From the NCBI GenBank assembly GCA_030603695.1, contig JAUVXF010000001.1, positions 236,638 through 300,637 of the forward strand: a stretch of 64,000 nucleotides of DNA, written 5' to 3'. Shown here in pieces: positions 1 to 10,885 of the stretch (its first letter is position 1; each line of letters begins with the position of its first letter). Below the pieces are notes generated by a model. The model was not told the DNA's origin. It ran no database searches and saw nothing but the letters and a program-made list of their open reading frames with translations. The position numbers were made by a program, and so were the translations under genes. Origin of the DNA: Natronohydrobacter sp. GTDB taxonomy: Bacteria; Pseudomonadota; Alphaproteobacteria; Rhodobacterales; Rhodobacteraceae.

Positions 1-972
1 ATCTGGGCGCGGCGGATGATGTGGGACGGCTGGTATGGGCTGGGGCCGGATGACCGCATGTTGCATGCAGGCGCGTTCAACTGGACATATACACTGGGCA
101 CCGGGCTGATGGATCCTTGGGCCATAGGGGCCACAGCGCTTATTCCCGAACCGGGCGCGCCTTTGGCGTTGATGCTGAAGCGCTTTGATGCCACCATCTT
201 TGCCGCTGTGCCGGGGGTATATCGGCAAATGCTGAAAGACGGGCGCAAGCTGGATTTGCCGCGCCTGCGCCACGGCCTGTCTGCGGGCGAAAAACTGCCA
301 GATGCCACCCGCGCGGCATGGCACGCCGCCACCGGGCGCGAGATATACGAGGCGCTGGGGATGTCGGAATGTTCCACCTATGTATCGGCCAGCCCGGCGC
401 GGCCTGCGCCCCCCGGTGCGGCTGGCTATCCGCAAGAGGGGCGGTTGCTGGCGGTGCTGGATGAGGCGGGACAGCCCGTTTTGCGCGGTGCCGAAGGGAT
501 GCTGGCCATTCACCGCTCTGATCCGGGCCTGATGCTGGGCTATCTGGACGGGGGCGCGCCTGTGCTGCCGTTGCAGGGCGATTGGTTCCTGACAGGCGAC
601 CGTGCGCAAATGGCCCAAGATGGCACGCTGTTCTATGTGGGGCGCAATGATGACATGATGAATGCGGGCGGTTTCCGTGTTTCGCCGCTGGAGGTGGAGC
701 GCGCGCTTTTGGAACATCCCGCCATTCAGGATGTGGCCTGCACCGAAGTTACCGTGCGCGAGGGGGTCAGCGTGATTGCCGCGTTTTATACGGCACCCAG
801 CCCCCTGCCAGAGGCAGAGTTGACAGATTACGCCGCCGCGCGGCTGGCGCGCTACAAACAGCCGCGCCTGTATTGCCATATGGACAGCCTGCCGCGCGGG
901 GCCAATGGCAAATTGTCACGCCGTGCCTTGCGCGCAGCTTATGAGGAAAGGGCCACCCATGATCCGGCTTGA
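1..972 (+). CDS. AMP-dependent acyl/benzoate-CoA ligase family protein, 5'-truncated by window edge
   Basis: Frame open from base 1 (IWARRMMWDGWYGLGP...); contains LTGDRAQMAQDGTLFYVGRNDDMMNAGGFRVSPLEVE and C-terminal PRGANGKLSRRALR, typical of the AMP-binding ligase C-terminus. Confidence 0.85.
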   Translation: MWARRMMWDGWYGLGPDDRMLHAGAFNWTYTLGTGLMDPWAIGATALIPEPGAPLALMLKRFDATIFAAVPGVYRQMLKDGRKLDLPRLRHGLSAGEKLPDATRAAWHAATGREIYEALGMSECSTYVSASPARPAPPGAAGYPQEGRLLAVLDEAGQPVLRGAEGMLAIHRSDPGLMLGYLDGGAPVLPLQGDWFLTGDRAQMAQDGTLFYVGRNDDMMNAGGFRVSPLEVERALLEHPAIQDVACTEVTVREGVSVIAAFYTAPSPLPEAELTDYAAARLARYKQPRLYCHMDSLPRGANGKLSRRALRAAYEERATHDPA

Positions 973-1594
973 AATCTGGTCAGACCCGATCTGCCCGTGG
1001 TGCTTTATTGGCAAGGCGCGGCTGGATCGCGCGCTGGAAAGCCGGCCCGACCACCCGTTTGAAATTCAGTGGCTGCCCTTTCAGCTAAACCCCGACATGC
1101 CGCGCGAGGGGATGGCGCGGGCGGACTATATGGCGCTGAAATTTGGCGATGATGCTGGTATTCTGGCCGCCTATGGCCCTGTTGTGCAGGCTGCCGAGGA
1201 AACCGGGCTGGATCTGAACCTGCCCGCAATCGCGCGCACCCCCAACACGCTGGATGCACACCGCCTGATTCATTGGGCGGGGCTGGAGGGGCGGCAAAGC
1301 GTGATGGTCAACCGCCTGTTCCGCGCCTATTTTCAGGAAGGGCGCGATATTGGCGCGCAAGATACCTTGGTGGATTTGGCCACAGATGCGGGGTTTGATC
1401 GTGCGGTTGTCGCGCGGCTGCTGGCCTCTGATGCCGATTGTGATCTGATCCGAGATGCCGACCGCGCCGCCCGTGCGCGCGGTATTCGCGGCGTGCCGTT
1501 TTTCATTCTGGACAATAGCCATGCGATTTCGGGCGCGCAGCCTGCCGCGCTGTGGCGCGGGGTGATTGATGAAATCACAGGGCAGGCGGGGTAA
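959..1594 (+). CDS. DsbA/FrnE-family 2-hydroxychromene-2-carboxylate isomerase-like oxidoreductase
   Basis: MIRLEIWSDPICPWCFIGKARLDRAL (CPWC thioredoxin-like motif), GIRGVPFFILDNSHAISGAQP; overlaps upstream ligase stop. Confidence 0.85.
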   Translation: MIRLEIWSDPICPWCFIGKARLDRALESRPDHPFEIQWLPFQLNPDMPREGMARADYMALKFGDDAGILAAYGPVVQAAEETGLDLNLPAIARTPNTLDAHRLIHWAGLEGRQSVMVNRLFRAYFQEGRDIGAQDTLVDLATDAGFDRAVVARLLASDADCDLIRDADRAARARGIRGVPFFILDNSHAISGAQPAALWRGVIDEITGQAG

Positions 1595-2817
1595 TGCGCG
1601 CCCTTACCCCCACGCGGCCCCTGCGCTTTGGCGAATTTGTGGCGCTGATGGCGCTGCTGACAGCGACTGTCGCCTTTTCCATAGATGCCATGTTGCCTGC
1701 CCTGCCCACAATCGGGCAAGAACTGTCCCCCGACAGCCCCGCGCGCGGGCAATTGGTGATTACCACATTCGTGCTGGGGCTGGGGCTGGGGACGCTGATT
1801 TGTGGCCCGGTTTCAGATGCTTATGGGCGCAAATCTGTGCTGCTGGCGGGGATTTTGCTATATGTGGCGGGGGCCGTGCTGGCCATGCGCGCGGGCACGA
1901 TTGAAACCTTGCTGGCCGCGCGGTTTTTGCAAGGGCTGGGGGCTTCGGCGCCGCGCGTGGTGGCCACGGCCATGGTGCGTGATTTGTATTCGGGCCGCGC
2001 GATGGCGCGCGTCACATCCATTATCATGACGCTGTTTGTGCTTGTGCCTGCGGTTGCCCCGTCGGTGGGTGCGGGGATTATCTGGCTGTCTGATTGGCGG
2101 ATGATCTTTCTGGCCTTTATGGGGTTCGGGCTGGTGGCTGGCCTGTGGCTGATGCTGCGCCAGCCCGAAAGCCTTGCCCCGGAAAACCGCCGCACGCTTA
2201 GTGCGCGCATGATCTGGGCGGCCTTGGTAGAGATTGTGAAAAACCCCGCTGTCATGGTCTATGTCGTGGCGCTGACATTCGCTTTCGCGCCGCTTTTTGC
2301 GTGGTTGTCAAACCTGCCGATGATCTTTGATGATGTCTATGATCGCGCCGCGACATTTCCGTTCTGGTTTGCCGCCACGGCGCTGGTGGCAGGCACGGCC
2401 TCTGTGGCCAATGCAAAACTGGTCATGCGCCTTGGCATGCGCCGGATTGCGACATGGGCTTTTGCATGGCAGGCGGGGATTTCGGTGGTGTTTCTGGGCC
2501 TGATTGTGCTGGGCCTGCCTGCGCCCTGGGATTTTGCGCTGTTCTTTGTTTTCATGTGCAGTGCGTTTTTCTCTATCGGCCTGACATTCGGCAATCTGAA
2601 CGCGCTGGCGCTGCAACCTTTGGGGCATATGGCGGGTATTGGCTCTTCTGTGGTGATGTCGTTGCCCACCATCGGATCGGCGCTGATAGCCGTGCCGATT
2701 TCGCTGGCCTATGACGGCACACCGCGCCCGCTGATTATCGGGATGATCCTGTGTGCATCTGCGGCGCTGGCGCTGATGCTGCTGGCGCGGCGTATTGTCA
2801 GGGATGATGGCGCGTGA
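1594..2817 (+). CDS. MFS multidrug transporter, Bcr/CflA type
   Basis: 12-TM-like hydrophobic pattern, FSIDAMLPALPTIGQEL and GPVSDAYGRKSVLLAG (MFS motif A). Confidence 0.85.
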   Translation: MRALTPTRPLRFGEFVALMALLTATVAFSIDAMLPALPTIGQELSPDSPARGQLVITTFVLGLGLGTLICGPVSDAYGRKSVLLAGILLYVAGAVLAMRAGTIETLLAARFLQGLGASAPRVVATAMVRDLYSGRAMARVTSIIMTLFVLVPAVAPSVGAGIIWLSDWRMIFLAFMGFGLVAGLWLMLRQPESLAPENRRTLSARMIWAALVEIVKNPAVMVYVVALTFAFAPLFAWLSNLPMIFDDVYDRAATFPFWFAATALVAGTASVANAKLVMRLGMRRIATWAFAWQAGISVVFLGLIVLGLPAPWDFALFFVFMCSAFFSIGLTFGNLNALALQPLGHMAGIGSSVVMSLPTIGSALIAVPISLAYDGTPRPLIIGMILCASAALALMLLARRIVRDDGA

Positions 2818-2880
2818 TTTACTGCCCTTCGCGGCATTGCGCCCTATAGTCTGCACTGGGTTACCTTAAAGGGGTTTGGA

Positions 2881-3735
2881 ATGGAACTTGTCCTTGCGCT
2901 TGTGGTCTTGCTGGTGCTGGTGGTGCTTCTTGGCCTGAAGATCGTGCCGCAATCCGAGAATTTTGTGGTCACGCGGCTGGGGGCTTATCACCGCACGCTG
3001 GATGCGGGGGTAAGTGTGATCATTCCCTTTCTGGACAGGGTGCATTCCAAGGTTCCCGTCAATGATCAGGTGCTCAACGATATCGAATTGGAAGTGGTTT
3101 CGGCCGATAACGTGGTGTACGGCGCGCAACTTCTGGTGGTGTATCGGATAGAAAACCCCGAAGCGGCGGTTTTTCGCGTCAATTCCATCAATGCGCTGGT
3201 GATCGGGCTGGTGCAATCGCTGGTGCGTTCCGAATTGGGCAAGGTAGAGTTGGACGCGGTGCAATCGGATCGCGGTTCGCTGAATGTGGCGCTGCTGGAA
3301 GCGCTGGAGGATGCGGGCAAAACCTATGGCATTCGCATTTCCCGTTCCGAGATTACCGATGTGCGGCTGAATGAAACCACGCAAAAGGCCATGGCCGAAG
3401 TGCTGGCCGCAGAGCGCGAGCGCCGCGCCGCGATTACCCGCGCCGAAGGGCAGCGCCGCGCCACCGAACTGGCCGCCGATGGCGAGCTATACGAGGCACA
3501 GCGCCGCGCCGATGCCATTCGCGCCATTGCGCAGGCCAATGCAGAGGCCAATCAGATGATTTCTGCCTCTCTGGGCGGAGAGAATGCGCGCGAGGCGCTG
3601 ACATTCCAGACCGCGCGCATGCAGGTAGAGGCGCTGGAAGGGCTGGCGAAATCCCCCAATGCCAAGCTGATCATGCTGCCCGGCGGGCCATCCAATGCCT
3701 TCCGCGAAGCGGCGGCGATTTTGAAAGAGTTGTAA
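2881..3735 (+). CDS. SPFH/stomatin-like (QmcA-type) membrane protein
   Basis: IVPQSENFVVTRLGAYHRTLDAGVSVIIPFLDRV...; coiled AERERRAAITRAEGQRRA region. Confidence 0.9.
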   Translation: MELVLALVVLLVLVVLLGLKIVPQSENFVVTRLGAYHRTLDAGVSVIIPFLDRVHSKVPVNDQVLNDIELEVVSADNVVYGAQLLVVYRIENPEAAVFRVNSINALVIGLVQSLVRSELGKVELDAVQSDRGSLNVALLEALEDAGKTYGIRISRSEITDVRLNETTQKAMAEVLAAERERRAAITRAEGQRRATELAADGELYEAQRRADAIRAIAQANAEANQMISASLGGENAREALTFQTARMQVEALEGLAKSPNAKLIMLPGGPSNAFREAAAILKEL

Positions 3736-3738
3736 GGG

Positions 3739-4068
3739 ATGGATGGGTTCGCCGCTTGGGTAATCTGGGGGCTGATCGCGGCCGTGCTGCTGGCCGTGGA
3801 AATGGTGACTGTGGCCTATGTGGCGCTGGGCTTTGCCATTGGTGCGGGGGCAGTGGCGCTGGTGGTTTATTTTGCGCCGGGGCTGCATGTGTTTGTGCAG
3901 GCGCTGATCTGGGCGGGGATGGGGCTGGCCGTATGGCTGGCGCTGTCGCGCCGCAACACGGCCCGCCACAAGGCCCGGCCCGATATCAATGATTTCGATT
4001 CGCTGGATTCCCTGCCGCCAGAAGACCGCGCACGTCGCGCGGCGTTGCGCAAAGGGCAAGAGAAGTAA
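3739..4068 (+). CDS. NfeD family protein
   Basis: Small TM protein directly downstream of the SPFH gene; classic SPFH-NfeD pair. Confidence 0.8.
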   Translation: MDGFAAWVIWGLIAAVLLAVEMVTVAYVALGFAIGAGAVALVVYFAPGLHVFVQALIWAGMGLAVWLALSRRNTARHKARPDINDFDSLDSLPPEDRARRAALRKGQEK

Positions 4069-4111
4069 GCCGCGCCCCCTGAACAAGGCCCAAGACGCGG
4101 CAAAAGCCCGG

Positions 4112-5152
4112 TCAGGCGTTATACAGCCCTTCATAAATCGGCATCAGGGTTTCGGTATCGAATAGCGAGGATACCGATGTGCCTTTCCATGTGTTCAGAA
4201 TGCCTTGGGCAAACATGGGCGCAGTGGGCACGATGCGGATATTCGGCGCGGCCTGCACGGCCTCTGTCGGCGCGATGGAATCGGTAATCACCAGCGATTT
4301 CATCACCGAATTTGTAATCCGTTCCACCGCCGGGCCGGACATGACGCCATGGGTGATATAGCTGTGCACCTCTGTTGCGCCCGCTTCAACCAGCACTTCG
4401 GCGGCTTTGCACAGGGTTCCGGCGGTATCGCAAATATCATCCACGATGATACAGATTTTGCCTGTCACTTCGCCGATCACTGTCATTTCCGCAATCTCGC
4501 CGGGTTTTTCGCGGCGTTTGTCCACGATCGCCAGCGCGCAGCCCACGCGCTTTGCCAGTTCGCGCGCGCGCGCAACCCCGCCCACATCGGGCGAGACGAT
4601 GACAACATCTTGCAGCCGCCCCTTGAAATGGTGCTTCACATCCAGCGCGAAAACAGGCGCGGCATATAGGTTATCCACGGGGATATCGAAAAACCCCTGA
4701 ATTTGTGCGGCATGCAGATCGAGTGTCAGAATCCGCTCAATTCCGGCCTGCGAGATCATATTAGCCACCAGTTTCGCGGAAATCGGGGTGCGTGCCTTGG
4801 TACGCCGATCCTGCCGCGCATAGCCGAAATAGGGAATCACTGCCGTAATTCGCGCGGCGGAAGAGCGTTTCAGCGCATCTGCGATGATCAGCAATTCCAT
4901 CAGATGATCATTTGCGGGCTTTGAGGTGGATTGGATGATGAACATATCCTCCCCCCGCACATTCTCATACACTTCTACAAACACTTCGCCGTCATTGAAG
5001 CGCTCTACCCGCGCGTCAACCAGCGAAACAGACATCCCCCGATGCAGCGACATGCGCCGCGCGATGGCCTTGGCCAAGGGAATATTGGCATTGCCGGAAA
5101 TAAGTTTGGGTTCCGCGCGGTCAAACATCGGGGCATCCTTTGGGATTCGCAT
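4112..5152 (-). CDS. prs: Ribose-phosphate pyrophosphokinase
   Basis: [72 protein letters not shown]. Confidence 0.95.
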   Translation of the reverse strand: MRIPKDAPMFDRAEPKLISGNANIPLAKAIARRMSLHRGMSVSLVDARVERFNDGEVFVEVYENVRGEDMFIIQSTSKPANDHLMELLIIADALKRSSAARITAVIPYFGYARQDRRTKARTPISAKLVANMISQAGIERILTLDLHAAQIQGFFDIPVDNLYAAPVFALDVKHHFKGRLQDVVIVSPDVGGVARARELAKRVGCALAIVDKRREKPGEIAEMTVIGEVTGKICIIVDDICDTAGTLCKAAEVLVEAGATEVHSYITHGVMSGPAVERITNSVMKSLVITDSIAPTEAVQAAPNIRIVPTAPMFAQGILNTWKGTSVSSLFDTETLMPIYEGLYNA

Positions 5153-5218
5153 TGGTTGACACCGCTTATCACCCCGCTAACGTCTTGCAAACCTACAGCT
5201 TGCCCCTTGGAGTGCGCA

Positions 5219-5815
5219 ATGACCCATATTGATTACTATCTTAGCCCCGTCTCGCCCTGGACGCATATGGCGGGCGCGCGGCCTGATGCGATTGCCCGCG
5301 CGGCAGGGGCAAGCCTGCGCTATAAACCGCTGGATCCTGCGGCGCTGTTTCCGCGCACGGGCGGTTTGCTTCTGCCCCAACGGCATGAAAGCCGCCAAGC
5401 CTACCGCATGCAGGAACTTGCGCGCTGGGCCAAGCGTCTGGATATGCCCATCAACGTGAAACCCGCGTTTTTCCCCACCAATCCCGCGCCTGCCTCTTAT
5501 GCGATTATCGCGGCGCAAGAAGCGGGGGGCGGGGATATGTGCGCGCTTGTCACCAGCATTACCCGCGCCTGCTGGGAAGAAGAGCGCAACATTGCCGAGG
5601 ATGACGTGATCCGCGATTGCCTGTCGCGCGCGGGGTTTGATCCCAATCTGGCCTTTAGCGGCATGTTGCAGGGCGCAGAGATTTACGCGCGCAATCTGGA
5701 AGATGCCCTTGCCGCGGGTGTATTCGGCGTGCCGTTTTTCACAGTGGGAGAGGCGAAATTCTGGGGCCAGGACAGGCTGGATTTTCTGGCAGAGCATCTG
5801 GGCGTTAGCATCTGA
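5219..5815 (+). CDS. 2-hydroxychromene-2-carboxylate isomerase family (DsbA-like)
   Basis: MTHIDYYLSPVSPWTHMAGARPDAIARAAGA...GVPFFTVGEAKFWGQDRLDFL; ATG at 5219 inside the longer ORF. Confidence 0.85.
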   Translation: MTHIDYYLSPVSPWTHMAGARPDAIARAAGASLRYKPLDPAALFPRTGGLLLPQRHESRQAYRMQELARWAKRLDMPINVKPAFFPTNPAPASYAIIAAQEAGGGDMCALVTSITRACWEEERNIAEDDVIRDCLSRAGFDPNLAFSGMLQGAEIYARNLEDALAAGVFGVPFFTVGEAKFWGQDRLDFLAEHLGVSI

Positions 5816-5817
5816 CA

Positions 5818-5857
5818 TGAAAAAGCCCTGCATCTACAGGATGCAGGGCTTTTTTCA
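5818..5857. terminator. Rho-independent terminator
   Basis: AAAAAGCCCTGCATctacaggATGCAGGGCTTTTTT: long perfect stem with flanking A/T tracts, so likely bidirectional. Confidence 0.9.
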
Positions 5858-5874
5858 GGTGCAGGATGCGGTGC

Positions 5875-6207
5875 TTATGCTGCTTCGGCCTCTGCCGCGG
5901 CAGCGGCATGGCGGCGTTCGCTTTCTTCGCGTGACAACGCCACAGAGGTGCGCACGCCTTTTGAAACGAAATCCATCAGCCCAGCGACAACACGCTCATT
6001 CGGGTCGATCCCTGCGCAGCTAAGCACTTCGCGGCCATCGCGCGAGCGTGCCCAGCGGGCAATCTGCTCTGGCCCATTGCCGTATTTCTTGTCATCAGCA
6101 ATCGCGTCATCCAGCGCAGCCAGCACCACTGCGGCAAACAGCTTGCGGGCGCGGGCGCCTTGCTCATGCGTGAAAGCTGTTCCATCTGCTGCGTCAAACA
6201 TTTCCAA
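5875..6207 (-). CDS. DUF6280-like small conserved protein
   Basis: 110 aa ORF MEMFDAADGTAFTHEQGARARKLFAAVVLAALDDAI..., convergent with previous gene across a strong terminator. Confidence 0.65.
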   Translation of the reverse strand: MEMFDAADGTAFTHEQGARARKLFAAVVLAALDDAIADDKKYGNGPEQIARWARSRDGREVLSCAGIDPNERVVAGLMDFVSKGVRTSVALSREESERRHAAAAAEAEAA

Positions 6208-6421
6208 GTCCTTTTATTCTTGCTCTTGCATTCGCCGGTCGGGCCTGCATACGCCCTTTGCCGGTTGATTCGCTACACCACCAACGCATAACACCTATGC
6301 GCACAGTGCATATCGCCCATTTTTTGCGCAAAACACGGCTGTGCAACCTGTTCTTGCGCCCTTCCGATCACCGCGATATAGGAAGGCGCGCAAAAACATC
6401 AAGATTTCAGCAAGGTTTCTC

Positions 6422-6985
6422 ATGCCCAAGATCAACGGTAACGAAATTCGTCCCGGCAATGTGCTGGAACATGATGGCGGGCTTTGGGCCGCAGTCAAGG
6501 TAAGCCATGTCAAGCCCGGCAAGGGCGGGGCATTCGCACAGGTGGAAATGAAAAACCTGCGCGACGGGCGCAAGCTGAACGAGCGCTTCCGCTCTGAGGA
6601 CAAGGTAGAGCGCGTGCGGCTGGAGCAGAAAGACCAGCAATTCCTGTATGAAACCGATGGCCGTCTGGTTGTCATGGACATGCAGACATATGAACAGGTT
6701 GAACTGGACGCAGAAATTCTGGGTGATCGCCGCCCCTTCCTGCAAGACGGGATGACGGTAACGGTGGAATATTACGGCGAAGAGGCCCTGAATATCAGCC
6801 TGCCGCAAAAAGTGGTGTGCAAGGTTGTCGAGACAGAGCCAGTTGTCAAAGGCCAGACTGCCGCCAACAGCTACAAGCCTGCTGTGCTGGACAATGGCGT
6901 GCGCGTTCTGGTGCCGCCCTTTGTCGGGCCAGATGAAGATATCGTGGTAAATACCGAAACATTCGAGTATTCCGAGCGCGCCTGA
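6422..6985 (+). CDS. efp: Elongation factor P
   Basis: [46 protein letters not shown]... Confidence 0.97.
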   Translation: MPKINGNEIRPGNVLEHDGGLWAAVKVSHVKPGKGGAFAQVEMKNLRDGRKLNERFRSEDKVERVRLEQKDQQFLYETDGRLVVMDMQTYEQVELDAEILGDRRPFLQDGMTVTVEYYGEEALNISLPQKVVCKVVETEPVVKGQTAANSYKPAVLDNGVRVLVPPFVGPDEDIVVNTETFEYSERA

Positions 6986-7060
6986 TAAATCGGGCAACTC
7001 ACGCGATTGTTGTTGCCCCGCCAGCGCTTGCTGGCTTATCCACGGTCTCGGAAATGACTG

Positions 7061-8281
7061 ATGGAGACGCAGATGTGCCGCGTTCTTGCCGCCCTTGCCC
7101 TAGCCCTTGCGCCTCAGATCGCGGGGGCGCAAGCGGATGCGGTGCGGCTGGTCTGGGATCGGGCAGCGGCCAGCCAAGCTGAAACCGTTCTTGTGTTGCG
7201 CGATGTGGAAGGGGCGGCGCTGATGACCTTGCGCAACCCCGTTGCCACCGGGGCGCAAGCGGATTCTTTCACATTGCCGCCAATCCCCCGCGCCGCAACA
7301 GATGTGCAAGCCGGGCTGATAGAGGCCGGGCGCGTGGTGCTGCAAAGCCCGCTGCTGCCATTGGCCGACCGGGCTGTGGCCGGGTTTGAACTGGGATTGC
7401 GCGCCAGTCTGGCTGTTGGTTTTCAGGATCTCTGGGCCTGTGATGACGGGCAAGAGGTGCAGGTCACCCACCGCAGCGATGGAATATATCTGCGCCACCC
7501 CGCCGCCGAGGCCGCTTTGGCGCGCCAAGATGATGGTGGCTATCTGTCGCAAACCGGCCTTGCCTTTCGCAGAGAGGGCAACAGCGCCGCGCTGGCGCTG
7601 CCGGATATGGCCCCGATCACCTGCCAGCCTGCCCTGTTCCGCCCGGTTTTGCCCCTGACGGCAGAGGCCCAAGATGCCAGTTGGGCCGTGGCACTCACCC
7701 CCGAAGAGGCGCTGATTACCCTGCCGGGGCTGGCCGCAGAGGCGCTTGCAACCTCTGGCCTGATTGTTACAGCGCGGCGCGATGGCGAAATCGCCCTGCG
7801 CGGTGGCCCCTTGCAGATTGCCTTTGCGCAGGCGCATTGCCGGATAGACGGGCGGGATTTGCTGCATCCGCTGGCGGTAAGGCTGGTGTTGCAAGGTATC
7901 ACGCGGGCGGAGGGGTGTGCGGGCGCGCCCCTGTCGCTGCTGGAGGGCAAAAGCTGGAAAGTGAGCAGCATTTTCGGCCTGCCCCTGATCGCGGTTGAGG
8001 GGAAATCGCCGGAAATCACCTTGCAGATCGCAGAAGGCCAGATATCCGGGCGCGGCACATGCAACCGCTATCTGGGCACAGCGCGCACCGATGCCGGGCA
8101 GCTGCGCTTTGCAGATTTGGGCACAACCCGGATTGCCTGCCCGCAAAGCCTGCAAAATCTGGAATTGCGCTATCTGGATGCGCTGGAGGTGGCCACCGGT
8201 TTTGATATCAGCCGCAATGGCATGCTGATCTTGCGTGCAGGCCCTATTCCGGTTCTGACAGCGCAGAGGCGCGCGCCCTAA
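7061..8281 (+). CDS. META-domain (HslJ-like) secreted protein
   Basis: Signal peptide-like N-terminus; C-terminal GRGTCNRYLGTARTDAGQLRFADLGTTRIACP matches the META-domain pattern. Confidence 0.75.
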   Translation: METQMCRVLAALALALAPQIAGAQADAVRLVWDRAAASQAETVLVLRDVEGAALMTLRNPVATGAQADSFTLPPIPRAATDVQAGLIEAGRVVLQSPLLPLADRAVAGFELGLRASLAVGFQDLWACDDGQEVQVTHRSDGIYLRHPAAEAALARQDDGGYLSQTGLAFRREGNSAALALPDMAPITCQPALFRPVLPLTAEAQDASWAVALTPEEALITLPGLAAEALATSGLIVTARRDGEIALRGGPLQIAFAQAHCRIDGRDLLHPLAVRLVLQGITRAEGCAGAPLSLLEGKSWKVSSIFGLPLIAVEGKSPEITLQIAEGQISGRGTCNRYLGTARTDAGQLRFADLGTTRIACPQSLQNLELRYLDALEVATGFDISRNGMLILRAGPIPVLTAQRRAP

Positions 8282-8353
8282 GCCTGCGCAGTTTTGCGCC
8301 TTTCGGGTTGCGCAAGATACATGTTTTCGCGTAAGCCCCTGTCAACTCGCATG

Positions 8354-8468
8354 GACCCGGTGCAATTCCGGGTGGCTCTTTCGGCCGCCTATCCGCCGAA
8401 TAACCTGAATAAACACCATGAAACCCGGCGCGCTGCCTGTCAGCCATAGCCGGTCAGGGACATTTTAC
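8354..8468 (+). promoter_or_regulatory. Candidate structured 5' leader upstream of SulP transporter
   Basis: ACCCGG(8355-8360)/CCGGGT(8368-8373) and GGTGGC(8371-8376)/GCCGCC(8384-8389) stems share bases 8371-8373, so they are mutually exclusive; ~185 nt intergenic region. Confidence 0.4.
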
Positions 8469-9959
8469 ATGATTTCACTAAATGCGTATCGCGCGCAGTG
8501 GTTTGCCAATCCGCGCGGTGATCTGATTTCGGGGCTGGTTGTTGCACTTGCGCTTATTCCCGAAGCGATTGCCTTTTCCCTTATCGCGGGGGTTGATCCC
8601 AAAGTGGGGCTATATGCCAGCTTTTCCATTGCGGTTCTGATTGCGTTTACGGGTGGCAGGCCGGGGATGATATCGGCGGCCACTGCCGCCACGGCTGTGC
8701 TGATGGTGACGCTGGTGCGCGATTACGGGCTGGAATATCTGCTTGCCGCCACAGTGCTGGCGGGGCTGTTGCAGATCGGGGCGGGGCTGCTGAAGCTGGG
8801 CTTTGTGATGCGCTATGTCTCTAAATCCGTGATGACGGGGTTTGTGAATGCGCTGGCCATCCTGATCTTTCTGGCGCAGCTGCCCGAACTCGATCCGCGC
8901 GAGGTGCCATTTATCACGTATGTTCTGGTGGCTGTGGGTTTGGGGATCATCTATGGCCTGCCCTTGCTGACAAAGGCCATCCCCTCGCCCTTGGTGACAA
9001 TCGTGGTGCTGACGATTGTTGTGATCGCGCTGGGGCTGGATGTGCGCACCGTGGGCGATATGGGCGAATTGCCCGATACTTTGCCCGTATTCCTGATCCC
9101 GAACATCCCGCTTACCTTTGAAACGCTGATGATCATTCTGCCCTATTCGATGGCGATTGCTGTGGTTGGCCTGCTGGAAAGCCTGATGACCCAGAATATC
9201 GTGGATGATCTGACCGACACGCGCTCTGACCGCAATCAGGAATGTATCGGACAGGGGATTTCCAACACCGCCACAGGCTTTATTGGTGGCATGGCGGGCT
9301 GTGCGATGATCGGGCAAAGCATTATCAACATCAAATCCGGCGGGCGGGGGCGGTTGTCGTGCTTTGCGGCGGGCGTGTATCTGCTGTTCCTGATTCTGGT
9401 GCTGGGTGATCTTGTCAAACAAATTCCCATGGCGGCGCTGGTGGCTGTTATGATCATGGTATCTATCGGCACATTTTCGTGGTCATCCATCACGGCGCTG
9501 AAAACGCATCCGCGTTCCAGTTCCATCGTGATGATCGCAACTGTGGTGACAGTGGTTTACACCCATAACCTTGCCATCGGCGTGCTAGTGGGGGTGCTGC
9601 TGTCTGGCATTTTCTTTGCCGGCAAGATTGCGCAGCTATTCACCATGCGCAGCGAGATTTCCAAAGATGGGCGCACCCGCACCTATACTGTGGAAGGCCA
9701 GCTATTCTATGGCTCGGTAGAGGATTTCATGGCTGCGTTCGATTTCCGCGAAACGCTGGACAAGGTGATCATAGATATCAGCCGCGCGCATATCTGGGAT
9801 ATCTCTGCGGTGCAGGCGCTGGATATGGCCATCCTGAAATTCCGCCGCGATGGCGCCGAGGTGGATGTGATTGGCATGAATGCCGCCTCTGAAACCATCG
9901 TTGACAAGCTGGCCATCCATGACAAGCCGGGCGCGATGGACAAACTGCTGTCGCATTGA
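8469..9959 (+). CDS. SulP family inorganic anion transporter with STAS domain
   Basis: [36 protein letters not shown]-terminal STAS-like segment [29 protein letters not shown]. Confidence 0.92.
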   Translation: MISLNAYRAQWFANPRGDLISGLVVALALIPEAIAFSLIAGVDPKVGLYASFSIAVLIAFTGGRPGMISAATAATAVLMVTLVRDYGLEYLLAATVLAGLLQIGAGLLKLGFVMRYVSKSVMTGFVNALAILIFLAQLPELDPREVPFITYVLVAVGLGIIYGLPLLTKAIPSPLVTIVVLTIVVIALGLDVRTVGDMGELPDTLPVFLIPNIPLTFETLMIILPYSMAIAVVGLLESLMTQNIVDDLTDTRSDRNQECIGQGISNTATGFIGGMAGCAMIGQSIINIKSGGRGRLSCFAAGVYLLFLILVLGDLVKQIPMAALVAVMIMVSIGTFSWSSITALKTHPRSSSIVMIATVVTVVYTHNLAIGVLVGVLLSGIFFAGKIAQLFTMRSEISKDGRTRTYTVEGQLFYGSVEDFMAAFDFRETLDKVIIDISRAHIWDISAVQALDMAILKFRRDGAEVDVIGMNAASETIVDKLAIHDKPGAMDKLLSH

Positions 9960-9973
9960 AGGGGGGCAAGACC

Positions 9974-10837
9974 ATGACAGAACACCCGCAAAAGATTGTG
10001 GCCCTTGTGGATGGCTCCATCTATTCCGCCAGTCTGTGCGAGCATGCGGCGTGGGTGTCGCAGCGCACCGATGCGCCGGTGGAAGTGATGCATGTGCTTG
10101 GCCGCCGCGATGCACCCGACAGGGCAGATTTTTCCGGCACGATTGCGCTGGGCGCGCGCTCTGCCCTGCTGGAAGAATTGGCCACGCTGGATGCCGCGCG
10201 CGCCAAGCTTGTCAGCCAGCGGGGCCGCGCCATTTTGGAAGATGCCCGCGCCATTCTGGACAAGGCTGGCGTGACAGAGATTAGCACCCGCCTGCGCCAA
10301 GGTGATATTGTAGAGGCGATTTCCGAGATAGAAGCAGATGCGCGCCTTATCATGATCGGCAAGCGCGGAGAGGCTGCGGATTTCGCCAAGGGCCATCTGG
10401 GTTCTAATCTGGAACGGATTATCCGCGCCAGCCGCAAGCCGGTTTTCGTGGCCGCGCGCGCGTTCAAGCCTATTTCGCGGGTGCTGGTGGCCTATGATGG
10501 CGGTGTGTCTGCCATGAAAGCGGTGGATCACATCGCGCGCAGCCCGCTATTTGCGGGGTTGGCTGTGCATGTGGCCACAGTGGGCAGCGCCACGCCAGAG
10601 GTGAAAAAGGGGCTGGAAAATGCCCAAGCGCTTTTGCAGGGTGCGGGGCTGGAGGTGGAAACCTCTATCCTGCCCGGCCAGCCCGAAACCGCCCTGAGCA
10701 AGCTGATAGAGGACGCGCAAATAGATCTGCTGGTGATGGGCGCTTATGGGCATTCGCGCATTCGCAGCCTGATTATCGGCTCTACTACCACGGCCATGAT
10801 CCAATCTTGCAAGGTTCCTGTGGTGCTGATGCGCTAG
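9974..10837 (+). CDS. Universal stress protein (two UspA repeats)
   Basis: IVALVDGSIYSASLCEHAAW...LIMIGKRGEAADFAKGHLGSNLERIIRAS...LLVMGAYGHSRIRSLIIGSTT. Confidence 0.9.
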   Translation: MTEHPQKIVALVDGSIYSASLCEHAAWVSQRTDAPVEVMHVLGRRDAPDRADFSGTIALGARSALLEELATLDAARAKLVSQRGRAILEDARAILDKAGVTEISTRLRQGDIVEAISEIEADARLIMIGKRGEAADFAKGHLGSNLERIIRASRKPVFVAARAFKPISRVLVAYDGGVSAMKAVDHIARSPLFAGLAVHVATVGSATPEVKKGLENAQALLQGAGLEVETSILPGQPETALSKLIEDAQIDLLVMGAYGHSRIRSLIIGSTTTAMIQSCKVPVVLMR

Positions 10838-10885
10838 GGCGCTGCGCGTAGGATAAGGGCGCCAAGGGTTTTGAAGGAGCGCCAA

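Noticed and set aside
8354-8373. CCGGTGCAATTCCGG resembling a cobalamin riboswitch box
   Set aside because: The rest of the B12-box architecture is not recognisable and the downstream gene is SulP; kept only as a generic leader candidate.
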